Assembly: GCA_037954325.1 (NCBI GenBank)
Contig: JBBMNZ010000041.1
Location: 577,501 to 641,500 of the forward strand
Source: Fistularia commersonii
Lineage: Eukaryota; Chordata; Actinopteri; Syngnathiformes; Fistulariidae
Reading direction: 5' to 3'
Length of the DNA: 64,000 nucleotides
Part shown: piece after piece, positions 42,546 to 55,212 of the stretch
Numbering within the stretch: position 1 is the first letter of the stretch
Layout: each line of letters starts with the position of its first letter
Notes under the pieces: model-generated
What the model was told of the DNA's origin: nothing
The model's input: only the letters and a program-made list of their open reading frames with translations
Databases searched by the model: none
Made by a program: the position numbers and the translations under genes

Positions 42546-45500
42546 CTAGACATAAGCGAATCAGGCTCCAGGCCTTGGTACTCCCTCTCCGCGGGACTTA
42601 GGCGAATTGTTGGCCGTGCTTCCGCTCTCCTCCGCTTCTCCTCTCATCCGCTCCTCCGCTCCTCCGCTCCTCCGCTCCGGACCCTGGTACTCCTGAACTG
42701 CTAGACATCAGCGAATCAGGCTCCAGGCCCTGGTACTCACTTTCTGCGGGACTTAGGCGAATATTCGGCCGGGCTTCCGCTCACCTCCGCTCCTCCGCTC
42801 ATCCGCTCCTCCGCTCCGGGCCCTGGTACTCCGGAACCGCAGGACATGAGATTCAGGCTCCAGGTCATGGTACTCCCTTTCCGCGGGACTCAGGCGAATT
42901 GTCGGCCGGATTCCGCTCTCCTCCGCTCATCCGCTCCTCCGCTCCACCGCTTAAACGTTCTTCTGCTCATCCGTTCCTCCGCTCCTCCGCTCCGGGCCCT
43001 GGTACTCCTGAACTGCTAGACGTAAGCGAATCATGCTCCAGGCCCTGGTACTCCCTTTCCGCTGGACTCAGGCGAATTGTCGGCCGGGCTTCCGCTCTCC
43101 TCCGCTTCTCCTCTCATCCACTCCTCCGCACCTCCGCTCAAGGCCCTGGTACTCCTGAACTGATAGACATAAGCGAGTCACGTTCCTGGCCCTGGTACTC
43201 CCTCTCCGCGGGACTTAGGCGAATTGTCGACCGGGCTTCCGCTCACCTCCGCTCCTCCGCTCCTCCGCTCCTCCGCTCCTCCGCTCCTCCGCTCCTCCGC
43301 TCCTCCGCTCTTCTGCTCATCTGCTCCTCCGCTGCCCCGCTCCGGGCCCTGGTACTACCAATCCGCGGGACTTAGGCAAATTGTCGGCCGGGCTTCCGCT
43401 CTCCACCGCTTCTCCTCTCATCCGCTCCTCCGCTCCTCCGCTTCTGGCCCTGGAACTCCTGAACTGCTAGACATAAGCGAATAAGATTCCAGGTCCTGGT
43501 ACTCCCTTTCCACGGGACTTCGGCGAATATTCGGCCGGGCTTCCGCTCACCTCCGCTACTCCGCTCCTGCGCTCCTCCGCTCCTCCGCTCCTCCGCTCAT
43601 CCGCTCCTCCGCTCCACCGCTTAAACGTTCTTCTGCTCATCCGCTCCTCCGATCCTCCGATCCGGGCCCTAGTACTCCTGAACTGCTAGACATAAGCGAA
43701 TCAGGCTCCAGGCCCTGGTTTCCCTCTCCGCGGGACTTAGGCGAATTGTCGGCCGGGCTTCAGCTCTCCTCCGCTTCTCCTCTCATCCGCTCCTCCGCAC
43801 CTCCGGTACCGGCCCTGGTACTCCTGAACTGCTAGACATAAGCGAATCAGGCTCCAGGCCCTGGTACTCCCTTTCCGCTGGACTCAGGCGAATTGTCGGC
43901 AAGGCTTCCGCTCACTTCCGCTCCTCCGCTCATCCGCTCCTCCGCTCCGGGCCCTGGTGCTCCTGAACCGCAGGACATAAGAGATTCAGGCTCCAGGCCC
44001 TGGTACTCCCTTTCCGCGGGACTCAGGCAAATTGTCGGCCGGATTCCGCTCTCCTCCGCTCATCCGCTCCTCCGCTCCACCGCTTAAACGTTCTTCTGCT
44101 CATCCGCTCCTCCGCTCCTCCGCTCCGGGCCCTGGTACTCCTGAACTGCTAGACATAAGCGAATCAGGCTCCAGGCCCTGGTACTCCCTTACCGCTGGAC
44201 ACAGGCGAATTGTCGGGCGGGCTTCCGCTCTCCTCCGCTTCTCCTCTCATCCACTCCTCCGCACCTCCGCTCCAGGCCCTGGTACTCCTGAACTGCTAGA
44301 CATAAGCGAATCAAGCTCCAGGCCCTGGTATTCCCTTTCCACGGGACTTCGGCGAATATTCGGCCGGGCTTCCGCTCACCTCCGCTCCTCCGCTCCTCCG
44401 CTCCTCCGCTCCTCCGCTCCTCCGCTCTGGGCCCTGGTACTCCTGAACTGCTTGCCATAAGCGAATCAGGCTCCAGGCCGTGGTACTCCCTCTCCGCGGG
44501 ACTTGGGCGAATATTCGGCCGGGCAACCGCTCACCTCCGTTCCTCCGCTCATCCGCTCCGGCCCTGGTACTCCTGAACTGCTGGACATATGCGAATCAGG
44601 CTCCAGGCCCTGGTACTCCCTCTCCGCAGGACTTAGGCGAAATATGGGCCGGGTTTCCGCTCTCCTCCGCTCCTCCAATCCTCCACTCATCCGCCCCTCC
44701 GCTCCTCCGCTCCTCCGCAACTTGCCCTGGTACTCCTGAATTGCTGAACATCATTAAATCACGCTTCTGGCCCTGGTACTCCCTCTCCGCGGGACTCAGG
44801 TGAATTGCCGGCCGGGCTTCCGCTCTCCTCAGCTCATCCGCTCATCCGCTCCTCCGCACCTCCGCTCCTCCGTTCCTCCGCTCCGGGCCCTGGTACTCCT
44901 GAACTGCGAGACATGAGCGAATCAGGCTCCAGGCCCTGGTACTCCCTTTCCGCTGGACTCAGGCGAATTGTCAGCCGGGCTTCCGCTCTCCTCCGCTTCT
45001 CCTCTCATCCACTCCTCCGCACCTCCGCTCCGGGCCCTGGTACTCCTGAACTGCTAGACATAAGCGAATCACGTACCTGGCCCTGGTACTCCCTCTCCGC
45101 TGGACTTGGGCAAATATTCGGCCGGGCTTCCGCTCTCCTCCGCTCCTCCGCTACGGCCCTGGTACTCCTGAACTGATGGACATATGCGAATCAGGCTCCA
45201 GGCCCTGGTACTCCCTCTCCGCAAGAGTTAGGCGAAATGTGGGCCGGGCTTCCTCTCTCCTCCGCTCGTCCGCTCATCCACTCATCCGCCCCTCCGCTCC
45301 TCCGCTCCTCCGCACCTTACCCTGGTACTCCTGAATTGCTGAACATCATTAAATGACGCTTCAGGCCCTGGTACTCCCTCTCCGCAGGACTCAGGTGAAT
45401 TGCCGGCCGGGCTTCCGCTCTCCTCAGCTCATCCGCTCATCCGCTCCTCCGCTCCTCCGCTCCTCCGTTCCTCCGCTCCGGGCCCTGGTACTCCTTAACT

Positions 45501-46829
45501 GCTAGACATGAGCGAATCAGGCTCCAGGCCCTGGTACTCCCTTTCCGCTGGACTCAGGCGAATTGTCGGAAGGGCTTCCGCTCTCCTCCGCTTCTCCTCT
45601 CATCCACTCCTCCGCTCCTCCGCTCCACTGCTTAAACGTTCTTCTGCTCATCCGCTCCTCCGCTCCTCCGCTCCGGGCCCTGGTACTCCTGAACTGCTAG
45701 ACATGAGCGAATCAGGCTCCAGGCCCTGGTGCTCCCTTTCCGCTGGACTCAGGCGAATTGTCGGCCGGGCTTCCCCGCTCCTCCGCTCCGGCCCTGGTAC
45801 TCCTGAACTGCTGAACATCATTAAATCACGCTTCAGGCCCTGGTACTCCCTCTCCGCGGGGCTTAGGCGAATTGTCGGCCGGGCTTCCGCTCTCCTCCGC
45901 TTCCCCTCTCATCCGCTCCTCCGCTCCTCCGCTCCGGGCCCTGGTACTCCTGAACTGCTAGACATAAGCGAATCAGGCTCCAGGCCCTGGTACTCCCCTT
46001 TCCGCTGGACTCAGGCGAATTGTCGGCAAGGCTTCCGCTCTCCTCCGCTTCTCCTCTCATCCACTCCTCCGCACCTCAGCTCCAGGCCCTGGTACTCCTG
46101 AACTGCTAGACATAAGCGAAGCACGTTCCTGGCCCTGGTACTCCCTTTTCGCGGGACTTAGGCAAATATTCGGCCGGGCTTCCGCTCTCCTCCGCTCCTC
46201 CGCTCCTCCGCTCCTCCGCTCCTCCGCTCTGGCCCTGGTACTCCTGAACTGCTGGACATCATTAAATCACGCTTCTGGCCCTGGTACTCCCTTTCCGCGG
46301 GACTCAGGCGAATTGTCGGCCGGATTCAGCTCTCCTCCGGTCCTCCGGTCCTCCGGTCCTCCGGTCCTCTGCTCATCCGCTCCTCCGCTCCTCCGATCCT
46401 CCGCTCCTCCGCTCCTCCGCTCCGGCCCTGGTACTCCTGAACTGCTGGACATCATTAAATCACGCTTCTGGCCCTGGTACTCCCTTTCCGCGGGACTCAG
46501 GCGAATTGTCGGCCGGATTCAGCTCTCCTCCGGTCCTCCGGTCCTCCGGTCCTCCGGTCCTCCGGTCCTCCGGTCCTCCGGTCCTCCGCTCCTCCGCTCC
46601 TCCGATCCTCCGCTCCTCCGCTCCTCCGCTCCGGCCCTGGTACTCCTGAACTGCTGGATATCATTAAATCACGCTTCTGGCCCTGGTACTCCCTTTCCGC
46701 GGGACTCAGGCGAATTGTCGACCGGATTCAGCTCTCCTCCGGTCCTCCGTTCCTCCGGTCCTCCGCTCCTCCGCTCCTCCGCTCCTCCGCTCCTCCGCTC
46801 CTCCGCTCCTCCGCTCCGGGCCCTGGTAC

Positions 46830-48420
46830 TCCTGAACTGCTAGACATAAGCGAATCAGGCTCCAGGCCCTGGTAGTCCCTTTCCGCTGGACTCAGGCGAA
46901 TTGTCGGCAAGGCTTCCGCTCTCCTCTGCTTCTCCTCTCATCCACTCCTCCGCACCTCAACTCCAGGCCCTGGTACTCCTGAACTGCTAGACATAAGCGA
47001 ATCACGTTCCTGGCCCTGGTCCTCCCTTTCCGCGGGACTTAGGCAAATATTCGGCCGGACTTCCGCTCTCCTCCGCTCCTCCGCTCCTCCGCTCCGGCCC
47101 TGGTACTCCTGAACTGCTGGACATCATTAAATCACGCTTCTGGCCCTGGTACTCCCTTTCCGCGGGACTCAGGCGAATTGTCGGCCGGATTCAGCTCTCC
47201 TCCGGTCCTCCGGTCCTCCGGTCCTCCGGTCCTCCGCTCATCCGCTCCTCCGCTCCTCCGGTCCTCCGCTCCTCCGCTCCTCCGCTCCTCCACTCCTCCG
47301 CTCCTCCGTTCCGGCCCTGGTACTCCTGAACTGCTGGACATAAGCGAATCAGGCTCCAGGCCCTGGTACTCCCTCTCCGCGGGGCTTAGGCGAATTGTCG
47401 GCCGGGCTTCCGCTCTCCTCCGCTTCTCCTCTCATCCGCTCCTCCGCTCCTCCGCTCCGGGCCCTGGTACTCCTGAACTGCTAGACATAAGCGAATCAGG
47501 CTCCAGGCCCTGGTAGTCCCTTTCCGCTGGACTCAGGCGAATTGTCGGCAAGGCTTCCGCTCTCCTCTGCTTCTCCTCTCATCCACTCCTCCGCACCTCA
47601 ACTCCAGGCCCTGGTACTCCTGAACTGCTAGACATAAGCGAATCACGTTCCTGGCCCTGGTCCTCCCTTTCCGCGGGACTTAGGCAAATATTCGGCCGGA
47701 CTTCCGCTCTCCTCCGCTTCCTCCGCTCCTCCGCTCCGGCCCTGGTACTCCTGAACTGCTGGACATCATTAAATCACGCTTCTGGCCCTGGTACTCCCTT
47801 TCCGCGGGACTCAGGCGAATTGTCGGCCGGATTCAGCTCTCCTCCGGTCCTCCGGTCCTCCGGTCCTCCGGTCCTCCGCTCATCCGCTCCTCCGCTCCTC
47901 CGGTCCTCCGCTCCTCCGCTCCTCCGCTCCTCCACTCCTCCGCTCCTCCGTTCCGGCCCTGGTACTCCTGAACTGCTGGACATAAGCGAATCAGGCTCCA
48001 GGCCCCTGGTACTTCCCTCTCCGCGGGGCTTAGGCGAATTGTCGGCCGGGCTTCCGCTCTCCTCCGCGTCTCCTCTCATCCGCTCCTCCGCTCCTCCGCT
48101 CCGGGCCCTGGTACTCCTGAACTGCTAGACATAAGCGAATCAGGCTCCAGGCCCTGGTACTTCCCTTTCCGCTGGACTCAGGCGAATTGTCGGCAAGGCT
48201 TCCGCTCTCCTCTGCTTCTCCTCTCATCCACTCCTCCGCACCTCAACTCCAGGCCCTGGTACTCCTGAACTGCTAGACATAAGCGAATCACGTTCCTGGC
48301 CCTGGTCCTCCCTTTCCGCGGGACTTAGGCAAATATTCGGCCGGGCTTCCGCTCTCCTCCGCTCCTCCGCTCCTCCGCTCCTCCGCTCCGGCCCTGTACT
48401 CTGAACTGCTGGACATCATT
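46830..48420. repeat. Higher-order repeat of about 643 bp
   Basis: The marker atcacgttcctggccctggt with cctccctttccgcgg recurs at about 47001, 47642 and 48287, offsets 641 and 645, with the intervening monomers in the same order. Confidence 0.7.
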
Positions 48421-49540
48421 AAATCACGCTTATGGCCCTGGTACTTCCCCTTTCCGCGGGACTCAGGCGAATTGTCGCCGATTCAGCTCTCCTCCGGTCC
48501 TCCGGTCCTCCGGTCCTCCGCTCCTCCGGTCCTCCGCTCTTCCGCTCCTCCGTTCCGGCCCTGGTACTCCTGAACTGCTGGACATAAGCGAATCAGGCTC
48601 CAGGCCCTGGTACTCCCTTCCGCGGGACTTCGGCGAATTGTTGGCCGGGCTTCCGCTCTCCTCCGCTTCTCCTCTCATCCGCTCCTCCGCTCCTCCGCTC
48701 CGGGCCCTGGTACTCTCTGAACTGCTAGACATAAGCGAATCAGGCTCCAGGCCCTGGTACTCCCTTTCCGCGGGACCTAGGCGAATATTCGGCCGGGCAA
48801 CCGCTCACCTCCGTTCCTCCGCTCATCCGCTCTTCCGCTCCTCCACTCCTCCGCTCAGGGCCCTGGTACTCCTGAACTGCTTGCCATAAGCGAATCAGGC
48901 TCCAGGCCCTGTACTCCCAATCCGCGGGACACAGGCGAAATGTGGGCCGGGTTCCGCTCTCCTCCGCTCCTCCACTCATCCGCCCCTCCGCTCCTCCGCT
49001 CCTCCGCACCTGGCCCAGGTACTCCTGAATTGCTGAACATCATTATATCACGCTTATGGCCCTGGTACTCCCTCTCCGCGGACTCAGGCGAATCGTCGGC
49101 CGGCTTCCGCTCTCCTCAGCTCATCCGCTCATTCGCTCCTTCGCTCCTCCGCTCCTCCGCTCCTCCGCTCCTCCGCTCCGGCCCTGGTACTCCGGAACCG
49201 CAGGACATAAGCGATTCAGGCTCCAGGCCCTGGTAATCCCCTTCCGCGGGACTCAGGCGAATTGTCGGCTGGGCTTCCGCTCTCTTCCGCTCCTCCGCTC
49301 CTCCGCTCCTCTGCTCCTCCGCTCCTCCGCTCCTCCGCTCATCCGCTCTTCCGCTCCGGGCCCTGGTACTCCTGAACTGCGGGACTTCGGTTAATCCAGG
49401 CCAGTCTTCTGCTCTCCTCCCCTCCTCCTTTTTTTCCCTCCCCCGCTTTGGACCCTGGAACTCCCGAACCCGGGCCGGGCTTCTGCCCTCCGCCTCTCCT
49501 CTGCTCATCCGCTCCAGGCCCTGGAACTCCCTGTCATCCA

Positions 49541-49959
49541 GTCATTCGCATGTGTGTGCCCGGAGGTCCGGGAGCTCCACTCAAACGTCCGGGGGGATAG
49601 GGTAAGGGGTCCTGCTCCCCCCCCCCCCTCGCCACCTCTGAGAAGAGAAACATCCCTCCGCTCCTCCGCTCCTCCGCTCCTCCGCTTCTCAGCTCCTCCG
49701 CTCCTCCGCTGCGGAACCAGGTACTACCGATCCGCCAGACTTAGGTGAATTGCGTACACCGGCTTTCTTCCTGTCCTCCGCTCCTCCGCTTTGGGGCCCT
49801 GGAACTCCCGAACCGCTGGACATAAGCGAATCACGGTCCGGGCTTCTGCCCTCCTCCGCTCCTCACCTCATCCGCTTAAGGTCCTGGTACTCCAGTCCGC
49901 GGGAACCCCCCCCCACCCACCAAAACAAACTCTCACACACACATAAACACACGCACACA

Positions 49960-50010
<51 letters not shown>

Positions 50011-50745
50011 CACACACACACACACAGACACCACACCCACACACACACACACACACAACACACACGCACACACACACACACACACACAACACACAACACA
50101 CACACACACACACACACACACACCTGAACTCATAATAGCTGTGCTAATAGCATTGGCCGAAACGTATCCACAACAAAACAAACATTAGCTCATCCGCTCA
50201 TTCACATTTGTGTGTGCCCAGAGGTACGGGAGCTCCAGTCATGAGTCCGGGTGATCTATGTCCTGAGAAGCTTCCCCGCCTTTGAGAAGAGAAACATAAC
50301 TCCGCTCCTCCGCTCCTCCGCTTCTCAACTCCTCTGCTCCTCCGCTATGGGCCCTGGTACTCCCGATCCTCTGAACTCAGGCGAATAGCGTGACGTGCTT
50401 CTGCTCTCCTATAAGCCCCTACACACTTCTAACACGGCTGTTATCACCCTGTTACTGCATTACAATGACACCCATTTTGCTTTTGATCTCAGTATCTGCC
50501 ACTGTACGGAAAAAGCGGGGGGGACGGGGGGGGGGGACGGGAGACATAAGGGCATTTCGTTCTGCATGTAATCAGAAGTTAAATAGTGTTAACGGTTTGC
50601 GAGAATTTTTAATGCTAGACAAAAAACAGAAAATTAAAGGAAATAATTAAATAAATAGATAGAAAAAATAAAATTAAAAACTAAAAAAAAAAATTGTAAG
50701 GGGAATATAACATGTAATTAAGTTGGCCGTTCACAAGAAAAACTG
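49541..50745. repeat. Satellite, CA tract and L1 UTR fragment
   Basis: Same module as 13800-14938: diverged core (49545-49620), minisatellite, CA tract 49932-50122 with CACC/AACA interruptions, satellite unit, companion-repeat piece, G tract, and a detached L1 3' fragment (about 50540-50745). Confidence 0.7.
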
Positions 50746-51125
50746 TTTTTAATTGAACATAAATAGTACACACAAATATACAAATGTACAAATAAACATG
50801 GCAAGGTAGAACTGAATGTCAATGAAACAACCAGGGATGAGGAAGCAACGGACAGAAGGACATTTGTTCTGTATGGAATCAGAAGTTAATAGTGTTAACG
50901 GTTTGTGAGAAATTTACAGTGCTAGACAAAAAAAGAAATTAAAAGGAAATAATTAAATCAATAGATAGACAAATAAAAAATTAAAACGAAAAAAAAATTG
51001 CAAGGGGAATATAACATGTAATTAAGTTGTTTTTTTTTTTTTTCCAAAAAAAAAGGAATCTCAGACATGGGTAACTGTATATTTTTTAGTTTTTGGATTT
51101 TTCCATAAGTTTTAAGGATTTTTTT

Positions 51126-51428
51126 TTATAATTCAAAATCGTTTATGAAGAAATTAAAATTTGGGGAGCATTTTTGCATTCTGTTTTTGTGAATGAAGAA
51201 TTTGGCCAGGCCTAAAAGAACATTGACACAGAGTTCATCTGTTATGTTGCTTAAAAGTAAACCAAATGTGATATCATCTTTTGAGAGGGAAACTGGTGAC
51301 GATGGAATGAGAATGAGAAAAAATATATGGTCAGTGGTTTCAATGTTGTCTTCACAAAATGTACAAATATTATCTTCAAAAGTAAAGCGTACCCTCAATA
51401 ATTCCTGAGATGGGTAGATGTCATTCAT
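51126..51428 (-). pseudogene. L1 ORF2 C-terminus, zinc-binding part, copy 3
   Basis: As 15317-15619, with YPSQELL for YPSKELL. Confidence 0.75.
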
Positions 51429-51522
51429 AATTTAGAAGTGGGTCTCTTTTTGCCTTGGGGGGTATGGGTAGAGTCAGATACATAGTTCGCAGCGTGGCAA
51501 TCGATTCCTTATCAAATTTATT

Positions 51523-52669
51523 TCAAATATTATTTTTGTTTTGACGTCCAGGGAACAAGTTTCCTGTGAAACATGTCCTAATAAAGGAGTTGCTGCACTT
51601 TCTGTCCAGAATTGAGATTCCCTGGAGTGATAGTCGGGGTAACTGTGGTTGTACGGTTTGGTGCGTCATTATATTTTTGGTCAGGAATACAAATTGTCGA
51701 GGCAGTGCGTTTCGTAACTTTATCAACTCTAATATGGGAGGCTTAAATCTGCGTGTAGTACAGAACTGTTCATAGTCTAGACGACTGCCATTGTCATCCA
51801 TCAAGTCAATTATTGACCATATACCTTTCTCAAAGCATTCCTTGTAAAACAGAGGTTTGTTGCCACGCAGTACATATCTATTGTTCCAAATTATTGTACT
51901 GTGTGGTGAGAAATTGTGTACATATATCATTTTCCAGTATAATAGTATTTGTTTATGGAACTCTGAAAATTGGACAGGAATCTTGTTGATATCCAAGTCA
52001 GAGATAAGTAGAAGACTTAGGCTGCCGACTATGTTGAATAAGTAGTTTGGAGTACAATACCAGAAAAAATGATGATGTTTGATCCAGGATTTCAACCAGT
52101 TCACCTTCAATGTCCCATTCAGGCAGTCCAACTCTATCACTTTCAGCCCTCCTTCACTTGTTTCTTTCACCATATGTGATTTTTTTAGATGGTGTGGTCT
52201 GTTCCTCCAGATAAAGTTGAAATTTATTTGGTTAATAGATTTTATGAGTTGATTTGGAGCAGCATTGGAATACACTGGGTATATACATCTGGATAAACAT
52301 TCCATTTTACTCAGATATATCCGGCCTAATATTGATAAATCTCTTTGGAGCCATATATTCAATTTTGCTTTACTTTGATTCAGTTTAGATTCAATGTTCC
52401 TGGATTGATTTAACTTTTGGTCCTTAGATAGGAAAATGCTCAAGTATTTTATTTCTGATTTGATAGGAACATTGCTGATTTCCTTTAGTGGTGAGTCATG
52501 CAGCACAAGAAGTTTGCATTTCTTTAAGTTTAATGACAATCCTGAAGCCTTGGAGAATGTTTTAATTTTTTCAACGCTTATTGGGACTTGATGTTCATTT
52601 TTCAAAACTAAGGGTGTGTCATCTGCCAGCAGGCTAATAACAATTTCTGTCCCCGACATTATTTCTGTC
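51523..52669 (-). pseudogene. L1 ORF2 RT end and downstream domain, copy 3
   Basis: As 37408-38555; LADDTPLVL, with Pro for Thr next to the catalytic motif. Open to the CA tract. Confidence 0.8.
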
Positions 52670-52670
52670 A

Positions 52671-52715
<45 letters not shown>

Positions 52716-53197
52716 ACACCTTAATTCCACTCTTTTATATACGCATGTCTGGAGTTCCGGGAGCTCGTTCTCAACGTTCTGGGGATAATCATAGCTGTGC
52801 TGATAGCATTAGCCGAAACGCCCCCCCCCCCACACCACCACCACCCCACACACACACATTAGCTCCTCCATTCATTCACATGTACACGCCGGCTGCTCCG
52901 GGATCTCCACGCCGACGTTTCGGGGATCGATGTCCGGAGAAGGTGCACCATTGCCGGTCTGCGGTGTCCTGTAGACCCCCCCCCTCCATACACACATGCA
53001 ATACGCCTTGAAACGCATCGCTCGCACCGGCGTCCTCTGCCATTGAGAAGAGAAACATTACCTCCACTCCTCCATTCCTCCGCTTCTCCGCTCCACCGCT
53101 CCTCCGCTCCTCCGCGATGGGCCCTGGTACCCCCCCCCACCTAAAGAAACTCTCACACATACACACACGAACACACTCACACAGACACAAAAACAAA

Positions 53198-53232
<35 letters not shown>

Positions 53233-55181
53233 TAACTCATCTTAGCTGTGCTAATAGCATTAGCCGAAACGCATCCACAACCAAACAAACATTAGCTCAT
53301 CCACTCATTCACATGTGTGTGCCCAATGGTCCGGCAGCTCCAATCATACGACCGGGGGATCTATGTCCGGAGAATGTGAGCATTAGCCCGTCAAAGGGGT
53401 TCTACTGCCCCCAAGCTTCCCCGCCTCTGAGAGAAGAAACATTACCTTCGCTCCTCTGCTCCTCCGCTTCTCAGCTCCACCGCTCCTCCGCTATGGGCCC
53501 TGGTACCCCCCCCCCCCCCCCCCCCCCACCTAAACAAACTCTCACACAAAATCACTCACACACACACATAAACACACAAACACACACACACACACATACA
53601 CACACACCTTAACTCATCATAGCTGTGCTAATAGCTTTAGCCGAAACGCATCCACAATCAAACAAACATTAGCTCATCCACTCATTCACATGTTTGTGCC
53701 CTGGTACTCCGTGTCCGCGACCCCCCCCCCCCCCCACCAAAACAAACTATCACACACATACACAAAGACACTCACACACACACACACACACACACACACT
53801 GACACACATGCACACATTAAGTCATCATAGTTGTGCTAATAGCATTAGCCGAAACGCATCCACAACCAAACAAACATTAGCTCATCCACTCATTCACATG
53901 TGTGTGCCCAATGGTTCGCTTCTCCGCTCCACCGCTCCTCCGCTATGGGCCCTGGTACTCCCGATCCGCCGGACTCAGGAGAATTATGGGACGTGCTCCT
54001 GCCCTCCATCCGCTCCACAGCTCATCCGCTCCAGGCCCAGCTACCCCCTGTCCGCCCCCCCCCCCCACCTAAACAAACTGTCACACACATATACACAAAC
54101 GCACACACAAAAACACACACACACACACACAAGAACACACAAACACACAAACACACAAACACACACACACACCTTAAGTCATCATAGCTGTGCTAATAGC
54201 TCCCAAGATTCCCCGCCTCTGAGAGGAGAAACAATACCTCCGCTACTCCGCTCCTCCGCTTCTCAGCTCCACCGCTCCTCGGCTATGGGCCCTGGTACCC
54301 CCCCCCCCACCTAAACACACTCACTCACACACAAAAACACACAAACACACACACGCACACACACACACACACACATACACAAACACACCTTAACTCATCA
54401 TAGCTGTGCTAATAGCATTAGCCGAAACGCATCCACTACCAAACAAACATTAGCTCATCCACTCATTCACATGTGTGTGCCCAATGGTCCGGGAGCTCCA
54501 ATCATACGTCCGGGGGATCTATATCTGGAGAAAGCTCACAGTGGCTGGTCTAAGGCGTCCTACTGCCCCCAAACTTCCCATCGTCTGCCTTTGAGAAGAG
54601 AAAAATTACCTCCGCTCCTCCATTCCTCCGCTTCTCCGCTCCACAGCTCTTCCGCGATGGGCCTTGGTACCCCCCCCCCCCACCTAAACAAACTCTCACA
54701 CACACACACACGAACACCCTCACACAGACACAAAAACAAACAAACAGACACACACACACACACACACACACACACAACTTAACTCATCATAGCTGTGCTA
54801 ATAGCATTAGCTGAAACGCATCCACAACCAAACAAACATTAGCTCATCCACTCATTCACATGTGTGTGCCCAATGGTCCGGGAGCTCCAATCATACGTTC
54901 GGGGGATCTATGTCCGGAGAATGCTCACATTAGCCCGTCTAAGGGGTTCTGATGCCCCCAAGCTTCCCCGCCTCTGAGAGGAGAAACTATACCTCTGCTA
55001 CTCCGCTCCTCCGCTCCTCCGCTTCTCAGCTCCACTGCTCCTCCGCTTTGGGCCCTGGAATTCCCGAACCGCTGGACATAAGCGAATCAAGGCCGGGCAT
55101 CTGCCCTCCTCCGCTCCTCAGCTCATCCGCTCGAGGCCCTGGTACTCCCTGTTCGCGACCTCCCCCCACCTAAACAAACTC

Positions 55182-55212
<31 letters not shown>

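Larger units (their letters stand above)
41871..49540. repeat. GC-rich minisatellite array with higher-order structure
   Basis: About 7.7 kb. Basic unit about 130-215 bp, roughly 40-50 units by eye: ccctggtactcctgaactgc, then gctggacataagcgaatca, ggctccaggccctggtactc, gcgaattgtcggccgggctt, then a variable run of CTCCTCCG octamers. The octamer number accounts for the length variation. The array is open for long stretches in several frames on both strands because stops are rare in the unit; the products are repetitive and judged non-coding. Confidence 0.9.
50746..52669 (-). mobile_element. L1-type LINE, 5'-truncated, copy 3
   Basis: Same extent as copy 2 (36633-38555), ending in CA at 52670-52719. 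Confidence 0.82.

Noticed and set aside
42054..48128. Long open frames in the minisatellite encoding repeats such as LLRSSAPPLLRSSAPGPGTPELL.
   Set aside because: They are open on both strands and in several frames, shift frame with octamer number, lack any domain or start context, and follow the repeat exactly.
41871..49540. CRISPR-like regular repeats.
   Set aside because: The repeats are tandem with diverged but homologous content throughout; there are no unique spacers and no cas genes, and the sequence is eukaryotic.
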